Positions 42,273 through 48,536 of a stretch of 48,536 nucleotides of DNA are shown here, piece after piece. Numbering within the stretch: position 1 is the stretch's first letter; each line of letters opens with the position of its first letter. Position numbers and translations under genes: made by a program. The stretch lies in IMG/VR virus record IMGVR_UViG_3300034062_008208, positions 1 to 48,536 of that record; one strand, written 5' to 3'. Below the pieces are notes generated by a model that did no database searches, was not told the DNA's origin, and saw only the letters and a list, made by a program, of their open reading frames with translations. Source of the stretch: a virus.

Positions 42273-43886
42273 ATGACTCAATATTTTACTTTTGATTGTG
42301 GATGTAAGTTCAAGGTTTTGGAATATACCTCAGAAGGAATTCCAAAAATAGAATTTACAGGTAAGTTGAGCGATCTTAATCTTGATTGTTCAAAAACATG
42401 GTCTATGATCGGAGATGGTAATACCAAGGGTGTATTTCAACTAGAATCAAGGTTAGGTTCTAGTATGGCTAAAAAATTAAAACCAGAGAATATAGAACAA
42501 CTATCTGCCCTAATTAGTATTATGAGGCCAGGATCTTTGGAAGCTTATAGAGATGGTAAAAGTATTAGTCATCATTATATAGACAAAAAGAATGGTCAAG
42601 AAAGCTTAGACTATTTTCACCCATCCCTTGAGCCATCATTAAAATCAACCTATGGAGAGATGATATATCAAGAACAGGCCATGCAAATCGCGCAAGCGGT
42701 GGCTGGTTTTGATCTACAAGAGGCAGATATGCTGCGTAAAGCAATTGGCAAAAAGAAGCCAGAAGAAATGGCTAAGATCAGGGTAAAGTTTAAGGATGGT
42801 GCTAAAAAACTGAATATAGTCAACGACGAAGAAATAGACGAAATATTTAGTTGGATTGAAAAAAGTCAAAGATATTCTTTTAACAAAAGCCACGCTGTGT
42901 CATATGCTATGAATGCATATTCTTCGGCTTATGCAAAAGCTCATTTTGCTAAAGTATTTTTTGCATCATACCTTAAATTTGCAAAAGATAAAATGGATCC
43001 TCAAAAAGAAATAAAAGAACTAATACGTAATGCAACAGAAATGGATGTGATTGTATGTGTTCCTGATGTAAGAAAGCTTAATAAGCATTTTACTATTAGC
43101 GATGATAAAATATATTTTGGTCTTACCGATATTAAGGGTGTCGGTTATTCTGTTTATGATAAATTATTAACTATTATTAAAGACTTAGATATAAATAATA
43201 TATCTTGGAATACATGTTTAGTTAAAGTTTTAACAAAAATTAATTCCACAGCAGCTAAAGCATTAATATCATGTGGCGCTTTAGATCATCATAATATCAC
43301 CCGTACAAAAATGTTATTTGAATACGATATAATATCTGAATTAACTTCTAGAGAATTAGATCTATTAGACTTGGAAAAGTCGTCTATTGCACAATCTTTA
43401 CATGGTTTATTGACACAAAATAAAATTAATATTAAGCGAAAAAGTAGCATACAAAATCTTATCAATTTATATAACAATCCGCCATATTCATTAGATGATA
43501 AAATAGAATGGCTATCTGATACAGAAAATGCTTTATTAGGGGCCTCTATAACTTGTTTTAAGATAGATTCTTATGATATTAGTATGACAAATTGTGATTG
43601 TAAAGCTTTCAAGACTACCAACGCATCAAAAAATATTATTTTAGCAGGAGAAATTAGTTCCATCAACTTTGTCAAAACAAAAAACGGCAAAAATCCTGGG
43701 GCTGAAATGGCCTTTGTCACAATAGAGGATCAATTTGCATCACTAGACTCAGTAATATTATTTCCTGAGCAATTATCAAAATATCGTAACTATCTATTCG
43801 ATGGTAATGTACTAATATTCTTAGGTAATAAAAGTTCTAAAAAAGATTCTTTTATAGTGGAGAAATGTTTTATACCAAGATCTTGA
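42273..43886 (+). CDS. dnaE: DNA polymerase III alpha, C-terminal part (fingers and tail)
   Basis: 537 residues from ATG 42273 (TTG 42252 is an in-frame alternative; neither has a good ribosome site). After a 40-residue lead with FDCGCKFKVLE it enters the DnaE fingers at GVFQLESRLGSSMAKKLKPENIEQLSALISIMRPG. SYGEMIYQEQAMQIAQAVAGFDLQEADMLRKAIGKK follows, then RYSFNKSHAVSYAMNAYSSAYAKAHF, the helix-hairpin-helix region and an OB-fold (ILAGEISSINFVKTKNGK). It has no catalytic Asp of its own, so it must pair with the N-part. Its last codons hold the left arm of an inverted repeat around the ssb promoter. Confidence 0.88.
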   Translation: MTQYFTFDCGCKFKVLEYTSEGIPKIEFTGKLSDLNLDCSKTWSMIGDGNTKGVFQLESRLGSSMAKKLKPENIEQLSALISIMRPGSLEAYRDGKSISHHYIDKKNGQESLDYFHPSLEPSLKSTYGEMIYQEQAMQIAQAVAGFDLQEADMLRKAIGKKKPEEMAKIRVKFKDGAKKLNIVNDEEIDEIFSWIEKSQRYSFNKSHAVSYAMNAYSSAYAKAHFAKVFFASYLKFAKDKMDPQKEIKELIRNATEMDVIVCVPDVRKLNKHFTISDDKIYFGLTDIKGVGYSVYDKLLTIIKDLDINNISWNTCLVKVLTKINSTAAKALISCGALDHHNITRTKMLFEYDIISELTSRELDLLDLEKSSIAQSLHGLLTQNKINIKRKSSIQNLINLYNNPPYSLDDKIEWLSDTENALLGASITCFKIDSYDISMTNCDCKAFKTTNASKNIILAGEISSINFVKTKNGKNPGAEMAFVTIEDQFASLDSVILFPEQLSKYRNYLFDGNVLIFLGNKSSKKDSFIVEKCFIPRS

Positions 43887-43910
43887 CAATCGACGCCGTC
43901 TTGGTATAAT
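43870..43910 (+). promoter_or_regulatory. ssb promoter inside an 11-bp inverted repeat (candidate operator)
   Basis: TTGACA (43883-43888), a 16-bp spacer and TATAAT (43905-43910) form a near-consensus sigma-70 promoter. TTATACCAAGA (43870-43880) and TCTTGGTATAA (43899-43909) are perfect inverted repeats of 11 bp, 18 bp apart; the left arm abuts the -35 box and the right arm overlaps the -10. This suits a dimeric repressor. The centre spacing of 29 bp is close to three helical turns. As a transcript hairpin it lacks a U-tract, so terminator function is less likely. Confidence 0.7.
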
Positions 43911-43949
43911 ATGTATAGTTGTGGCGTTTTTAACTTTAGGAGTTTGATT

Positions 43950-44318
43950 ATGAATATCACTTTGTTGAAGGGTAATTTAGCACGAGATCCGGAACTACGC
44001 GTTGTTAATCCTAATGGAAAGCAAACAAGCGTTGTCAACTTTACTATTGCTGTTAACAGAGATTATGTTAAGGCTAATGGAGAAAAAGACAGGATCACAT
44101 CTTTTATTAACTGCGAGGCATGGGATAGCGGCGCCGAAACTATTGCTGAGTCCTTGAAGAAGGGCGACTTGGTGATGGTTGAAGGCTCCTTAAGAAATGA
44201 CACATGGGAAAAAGATGGTGTTAAGCATAGTAGTCTAAAGGTTAGAGTTAATAACTTTTCTAAGATTACCAAGTTGAGCAGAATTAAGTCGGAAGAGTCC
44301 GAAACTGTTGCTTTCTGA
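43950..44318 (+). CDS. ssb: Single-stranded DNA-binding protein
   Basis: 122 residues from ATG 43950, with AGGAG 7 bases upstream. OB-fold pattern: LLKGNLARDPELR, VVNFTIAVNRDY, SFINCEAWDSGAETIAESLKKGDLVMVEGSL and the tail strand SSLKVRVNNF. It coats single strands at the fork. The usual acidic SSB tail (DDDIPF) is absent; the end is ESETVAF, weakly acidic with terminal Phe, so partner contacts may differ. It has its own strong promoter with an inverted repeat and is followed by a hairpin, so it can be expressed alone, as expected for an abundant protein. Confidence 0.92.
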   Translation: MNITLLKGNLARDPELRVVNPNGKQTSVVNFTIAVNRDYVKANGEKDRITSFINCEAWDSGAETIAESLKKGDLVMVEGSLRNDTWEKDGVKHSSLKVRVNNFSKITKLSRIKSEESETVAF

Positions 44319-44337
44319 AACCAAATAGGAAATATAT

Positions 44338-44370
44338 AGAATATTGGGGGTGAAATATCCCCCTTATTCT
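44338..44370 (+). terminator. Hairpin after ssb, possible terminator
   Basis: AGAATA-TT-GGGGG (44338-44350) pairs with CCCCC-T-TATTCT (44359-44370), an 11-bp stem with a small internal mismatch and an 8-nt loop. No clean T-run follows, only ATTATATATG leading into the next start codon, so termination may be partial, or the hairpin may regulate the next gene. Confidence 0.5.
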
Positions 44371-44377
44371 ATTATAT

Positions 44378-46024
44378 ATGGAAAAATCTAAACTAAAGAT
44401 ATTGATGTGTTCCGAAGCAAGTTTTATTAATTCTGGCTTTGGAAAATATGCATATGAAATTTTATCTAGATGGCATAAAACAAATAAGTATATAGTTGCA
44501 GAGTTTGCTTCTTATGGTATGGTTAATGATCCAAGAGATAAGAACATAGATTGGATATATTATGCCAATGCTGTTAGAGATAGTGATCCTAGATATAAAG
44601 AGTATATGTCTAGAACAGATAATCAGTTTGGTCGATGGAGATTTGAAAAAGTATTATTAGATTTTAAACCAGATGTTGTTGTTGATGTTAGAGATTTTTG
44701 GATGACAGGATATCAATCCATATCCCCATTACGAAGTTATTTTCATCATATTTTGATGCCAACTGTAGATTCAGCACCACAACAAGAAGAATGGATCGAT
44801 ATATTTTTATCTACAGATGCCATCTTTACATATAGCGATTGGGGGGCAAAAGTTCTAAAAGAACAAACAAACAATAAAATAAAATATATCAGCACAACAA
44901 GTCCAGGGGTCAATCTCGATATCTTTAATATAAAAGATACAAAGTCTTTACGACGCCAATTTGGTATACCGGAGGATGCTTTTATTTTTGGGTCCGTAAT
45001 GAGAAATCAAAAACGCAAGCTAATCCCTGAGCTGTTTAATTCGTTGCGTAAGATATTATCCATACTTGAATCAGAGCAATCTAAACAAAAGATCTATCTA
45101 TATTTACATACCACATATCCAGATATGGGATGGGATATACCAGAATTATTAAGTCAATATAATATAGCAAATAATGTTATATTCACTTATTTATGTAAAA
45201 ATTGTCAAAATATAGAGCCTTCTGTTTTTAGTGGTGCTCAAAAAATTTGTAATAAATGTTTGAACAAAAGCTCTCAATTTCCATCTGTGTCGAATGGAGT
45301 CTCTGATACTCAATTAAGCGACATATATAACATATTCGATATATATGTTCAATATGCTATTTGCGAAGGATTTGGTATGCCTCAAGTAGAAGCAGGCGCT
45401 TGCGGTATACCAATAGCCACAGTTAATTATAGTGCTATGGTAGATATTATAGAGAAATTGAATGCTTATAAAATTAATGTCAAAAGCTATTTCAAAGAAA
45501 TAGAAACTAAAGCTATAAGAGTATATCCAGATAATGATGATCTTATTAAGATTATTATAGAATATATGAACATGCCATTTCCAATTAGAAACAAAAAAAG
45601 ATTAGAAACTAGACAACTTACAGAGAAATTTTATAATTGGGATAATATTACTAAATTATGGGAAAATTATTTTGATCAATTAGAATTTAGAGCAAACTGG
45701 TTATCTCCATTAGGTCAATTACAAAAACCACCAAAACCAAAAGATAATAAAGAAAATATTATTCAAATTATTAATATGTGTAATGATTATCTTAAAAACG
45801 CAGATTTATTATCATCATCTAAATTTTTAAGTATGTTACAGAGTGCTGATTATGGATTCACATATGCTTCTCCAACACAAATATCTAACTATTCAATAGA
45901 TAATGTATACGATTATGTTAATACGATGATTGATAATAATAATAGGTCCGAAGAAGCAAGAGCTAATACTCAATTTATTGAAGAAGACTTTGTGCAATAT
46001 GCACATTTAAAGAGTAACACATGA
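44378..46024 (+). CDS. GT4-type glycosyltransferase (GT-B fold) with zinc-ribbon insertion
   Basis: 548 residues. The N-terminal Rossmann part begins KILMCSEASFINSGFGKYAYEIL. The junction SPGVNLDIF (about 185-193), the donor-binding FIFGSVMRNQKRKLIPEL, and CEGFGMPQVEAGACGIPI (E-x7-E, about 329-346) are GT4 hallmarks. Between them at about 270-302 sit two CxxC pairs (LCKNCQN and ICNKCLN), an unusual zinc-ribbon insertion. The C-terminal 110 residues after the GT fold are extra and helical. The sugar and acceptor are unknown. It opens a cluster of four or five linked genes. Confidence 0.82.
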   Translation: MEKSKLKILMCSEASFINSGFGKYAYEILSRWHKTNKYIVAEFASYGMVNDPRDKNIDWIYYANAVRDSDPRYKEYMSRTDNQFGRWRFEKVLLDFKPDVVVDVRDFWMTGYQSISPLRSYFHHILMPTVDSAPQQEEWIDIFLSTDAIFTYSDWGAKVLKEQTNNKIKYISTTSPGVNLDIFNIKDTKSLRRQFGIPEDAFIFGSVMRNQKRKLIPELFNSLRKILSILESEQSKQKIYLYLHTTYPDMGWDIPELLSQYNIANNVIFTYLCKNCQNIEPSVFSGAQKICNKCLNKSSQFPSVSNGVSDTQLSDIYNIFDIYVQYAICEGFGMPQVEAGACGIPIATVNYSAMVDIIEKLNAYKINVKSYFKEIETKAIRVYPDNDDLIKIIIEYMNMPFPIRNKKRLETRQLTEKFYNWDNITKLWENYFDQLEFRANWLSPLGQLQKPPKPKDNKENIIQIINMCNDYLKNADLLSSSKFLSMLQSADYGFTYASPTQISNYSIDNVYDYVNTMIDNNNRSEEARANTQFIEEDFVQYAHLKSNT

Positions 46025-46983
46025 ATATTTTATATATAGGACCGTATAGATTAGCTAATAATGCGGGTTTAGAATCAACTAATCTGCTATATAATCTTAT
46101 GGAACTTGGTCATAATATTACAGCTAGATCCGTATTCGATGGAACAAATCCTATTAAGGATAAAGAAATAATATCCGTGTTTGAAAATATAGAGCAAAAT
46201 AAATATTCTAAATTTGATTTACTTATTCAGCATCTACCTATCTCAAGAATTGTAAAAACTTCAAAAATCAAGAATAATATCTACTGGCCGATACTAGACA
46301 ATACGGGATTGTCTCCAATTGAAAAAAAGAAATGTGAATTAATAAGTCAAGATGGACTGCTAATATATAGCACAAATTCCGATAAAACTATTTTGGGTAC
46401 TTGTAATATATCTAATTTGATGAAACTAAATTATATAATTAATGATAAGCTATTATCCAAAAATTCTAGTATATTTAATTTTGGTATCTATAATAGACAT
46501 AAAAAATATTATACAATTGTCGATGCGACTATGGAATACACTATACAAAATCTGATTATTAATTTTGTGACAAAATTTCAGAACAAAGACTATTGTTTGG
46601 TAGTATTCTTACCAAATACGACTCAAAACTTATTAGATCAGTATCAGAAATATATAAAAGAGATATATACAATATTTGATATTAATTTTTCTATCAATAA
46701 AATTCTCATTGTGCCGATAGACCATAATGTAGATGCTCTAGTATCGGCGCATAAAACAGGAGATATCTATATTTCCTTAAAAGATAATATACAGACTATC
46801 TTATCGTCTAGTCTTGGTAAAAATATTATTTATTATAAATCAGAACCAATACTATCATACGAAAAAAATAATCTTAAAAAATATGGAACTATAGAATATA
46901 AAGAAAAATTAGACTTGGATCAACCAAGTATAATAAAAAATATCGATAACCTAAAAGAGATTATAGGAAGATATGCTCAATAA
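46021..46983 (+). CDS. Divergent GT-B glycosyltransferase-like protein
   Basis: 320 residues, ATGA overlap with the upstream glycosyltransferase. MNILYIGPYRLANNAGLESTNLLYNLMELGHNITARSV is a GT-B N-terminal start, with FNFGIYNRH at about 151-159 in the place where the donor domain starts. The E-x7-E motif is not recognisable; instead DALVSAHKTGDIYISLKDN occupies the expected place. It is probably a diverged or non-catalytic relative, perhaps a partner of the upstream enzyme. Confidence 0.55.
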   Translation: MNILYIGPYRLANNAGLESTNLLYNLMELGHNITARSVFDGTNPIKDKEIISVFENIEQNKYSKFDLLIQHLPISRIVKTSKIKNNIYWPILDNTGLSPIEKKKCELISQDGLLIYSTNSDKTILGTCNISNLMKLNYIINDKLLSKNSSIFNFGIYNRHKKYYTIVDATMEYTIQNLIINFVTKFQNKDYCLVVFLPNTTQNLLDQYQKYIKEIYTIFDINFSINKILIVPIDHNVDALVSAHKTGDIYISLKDNIQTILSSSLGKNIIYYKSEPILSYEKNNLKKYGTIEYKEKLDLDQPSIIKNIDNLKEIIGRYAQ

Positions 46984-47830
46984 TATAGCTACCAGTAATA
47001 TCATTAGTAGTATTTTTAGTAAAAATACGCTATTATATAATGGTAAAAAAGATTTATTTTTAACCACTTTATTACAGTGCGAGTCAATTAATATTATAGA
47101 TTCGCCATCTCAACCATTTTCTATTTTACTCTCTGATAATCCGATAGATTATTCACAAACATCTATAAAAAATAGCTTAATGTATCATGTTAATAGTTTA
47201 ATATTATTTCATAAAGAACCACCACAAGCTCTTAAAAAAGAAGATAAAGCAATTCTTGACAAAAAATTAAAGAATTCTTACAGACTGTTTTTCTCAAAAG
47301 ATATAGAGAAATCTTGGGGTTTAGCAACTATAGAAAAAAATATAAATATTGAATATGGAGTCATAAGAATAGATGAAAAAGATAAAAATAAAAATGTATG
47401 CGTAGTTAATCTTAATAAAGATAATGGTATACAAAATTTATATCAACATATTAAAAATACTATTATCGATTGTGATCTAATAGATGCGCATACTGATGGT
47501 GATGAAGTATTAAAGATATTATCACAATATAAAATATGTATTATTCCACACGATACATATGATGCATTATTAGCTGCTTCTTTCGGAGGACTGGTTTATA
47601 CATCATCAAGTCAGATAGACAAATCCATAAGCAATATAGCATATATAAAAGACTACAATACTATTAATGATCGGTTAAAAAACGATTTGAACCAATGGGA
47701 TAATATAAATAGTTTATTAAAACAAAATCAGTCATACATACATGATAAATACAATATAGACAAATTCTATAGCGAATTTAATAATATCTGTACTTCTATT
47801 TCTAGAAAAGCATTTACATATGAAACGTAA
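46973..47830 (+). CDS. Hypothetical protein of the glycosyltransferase cluster
   Basis: 285 residues; ATAGGAAG precedes ATG 46973. The segments NVCVVNLNKDNGI (donor-domain-like first strand) and YKICIIPHDTYDALLAASFGGLVYTSSSQID (about 186-218) look like the C-terminal half of a GT-B fold, without the acidic motif. Charged and Asn/Lys-rich overall, like its neighbours. Possibly a degenerate third glycosyltransferase; low certainty. It overlaps the next gene by 11 bases. Confidence 0.5.
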   Translation: MLNNIATSNIISSIFSKNTLLYNGKKDLFLTTLLQCESINIIDSPSQPFSILLSDNPIDYSQTSIKNSLMYHVNSLILFHKEPPQALKKEDKAILDKKLKNSYRLFFSKDIEKSWGLATIEKNINIEYGVIRIDEKDKNKNVCVVNLNKDNGIQNLYQHIKNTIIDCDLIDAHTDGDEVLKILSQYKICIIPHDTYDALLAASFGGLVYTSSSQIDKSISNIAYIKDYNTINDRLKNDLNQWDNINSLLKQNQSYIHDKYNIDKFYSEFNNICTSISRKAFTYET

Positions 47831-48227
47831 TCTAATTATAACAGTCGATTCTTCTATTAAACAAGATGGTTTTGTGCATATTAATCAAATATCTTCGATC
47901 ATTAATTATTCCTGTGACTCTATCATTCTAGACTGTTTAGAATATCTGCAAGAAAAAGATCATGCCGTAGTATTTAATGTTCTACTAGAAAAATTAAGAC
48001 CAACTGGCAGATTGGTTGTCTCGATAAGTAATGCTAAAGATATAGCCAATAATTTTGTTAATGCAACAATATCATCCGGTGACTTTTTAAGATTTTTTAT
48101 TAACAAACAGAGCCTATTAAGTATCGAATCTATATATACTTTTATTGATTTCAAACATTATGATATTTTAACACTAGATACCGATGACACATCTATAACT
48201 ATAGTAATAGAAAGAAAAAATATATGA
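47820..48227 (+). CDS. Methyltransferase-fold-like protein, short
   Basis: 135 residues. CDSIILDCLEYLQEKDHAVVFNVLLEKLRPTGRLVVSISNA (about 30-70) resembles the second half of class I SAM-dependent methyltransferases (D-x-I-x-x-x-x-x-L-E-H-x, then L-R-P-G-G-x-x-x-x-x). The N-terminal SAM-binding glycine loop is missing, so it is probably not an active methyltransferase alone. It may be a remnant or work with a partner. The stop overlaps the last start (ATGA). Confidence 0.45.
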   Translation: MKRNLIITVDSSIKQDGFVHINQISSIINYSCDSIILDCLEYLQEKDHAVVFNVLLEKLRPTGRLVVSISNAKDIANNFVNATISSGDFLRFFINKQSLLSIESIYTFIDFKHYDILTLDTDDTSITIVIERKNI

Positions 48228-48536
48228 GCAATACCATATGCGAAAAATGTCTTTTTGCTCAGAATATTTCTAATCCTATGCCTTGTTCTTTTAGTATACC
48301 AAGTCTTATAAAAGATATCCATAATATTGTAGAAAAAAATAATTATTTTGTTATTAATAACTACACATGTAGATATGGTTTTAGTAAAAATATTTATCAA
48401 GAAAATATCGATAAGTTTAATGATACAGATATGATGGAGTATGTTAAGCAACAAAATATTGTCAAATATTCCTTGGCTCTTATTACTAGTAATATAACAT
48501 TTAAAGATACTATAGAAAACTTAAACGCTTTATCGA
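48224..48536 (+). CDS. Partial gene at the right edge, Cys-rich N-terminus
   Basis: An open frame runs from ATG 48224 (overlapping the previous stop) to the window end, 104 codons without a stop. The start has CEKC at residues 6-9, a third Cys near residue 21 and a fourth near residue 49 (YTCRYGF), possibly a metal site. No family recognised. It continues outside the window. Confidence 0.6.
   Translation, partial: MSNTICEKCLFAQNISNPMPCSFSIPSLIKDIHNIVEKNNYFVINNYTCRYGFSKNIYQENIDKFNDTDMMEYVKQQNIVKYSLALITSNITFKDTIENLNALS

Noticed and set aside
1-48536. tRNA genes, rRNA, integrase, attachment sites or insertion sequences
   Set aside because: I looked through gaps and gene products and saw none; gaps are mostly under 100 bases and the longest is 178.

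Overview
This window looks like part of a large tailed dsDNA bacteriophage genome (Caudoviricetes-like), probably assembled from a metagenome. Every supported gene is on the + strand. Genes are tightly packed, and many overlap by ATGA or by 4-30 bases. The DNA is AT-rich, and the content is typical of a phage with its own replisome: RecA-like recombinase, DnaB-like helicase, primase, DNA polymerase III alpha, proofreading exonuclease, SSB, both subunits of class I ribonucleotide reductase, dCMP deaminase, dNMP kinase, MazG-like pyrophosphohydrolase and PhoH. I saw no terminase, portal, capsid, tRNA, CRISPR array or reverse transcriptase gene. The host cannot be named from this sequence.

Layout. 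(1) 1-4.1 kb: the end of a PAP2-like phosphatase gene, small conserved genes, a phage sigma factor, a ClpP-like protease, a DeoC-like protein without its catalytic lysines, and a separately transcribed probable virion protein. (2) 4.1-12.3 kb: a nucleotidyltransferase-like gene, two very large secreted/virion-type proteins with polyproline tracts of up to about 125 residues, a glycine-rich tail-fibre-like protein and a sulfotransferase-like gene. (3) 12.4-16.4 kb: a cluster of small membrane proteins (one holin-like) around a papain-like cysteine protease. (4) 16.4-24.8 kb: a 1688-residue protein with two FGE/C-type-lectin-like modules and a seven-repeat propeller on Thr/Pro linkers, a protein with VWA-like and Asp-box regions, and an RgpF-like glycosyltransferase. 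(5) 24.7-31.6 kb: nucleotide metabolism and small genes. (6) 31.6-44.3 kb: recombination and replication. (7) 44.4 kb to the end: a glycosyltransferase-type cluster, cut by the window edge.

Most interesting points. A GC-rich 120-bp stretch (6421-6540) inside a C-type-lectin/FGE-like domain has the codon signature of a diversity-generating retroelement (DGR) variable region: 16 of 24 codons are NNC between the conserved Trp and the Gly-Phe-Arg motif. The template and reverse transcriptase must lie outside this window. The FGE halves are in permuted order in all three copies. DNA polymerase III alpha is split into two genes, with a small gene and a DEDDh exonuclease gene between them. A Cas4/RecB-like nuclease carries a 315-residue intein with the residues of class 3 inteins, inserted inside its catalytic motif. 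A motif, TGGTGTATWW, lies 35-51 bases before six start codons and is a candidate phage late promoter, perhaps read by the phage sigma factor. The ssb promoter is embedded in a perfect 11-bp inverted repeat.
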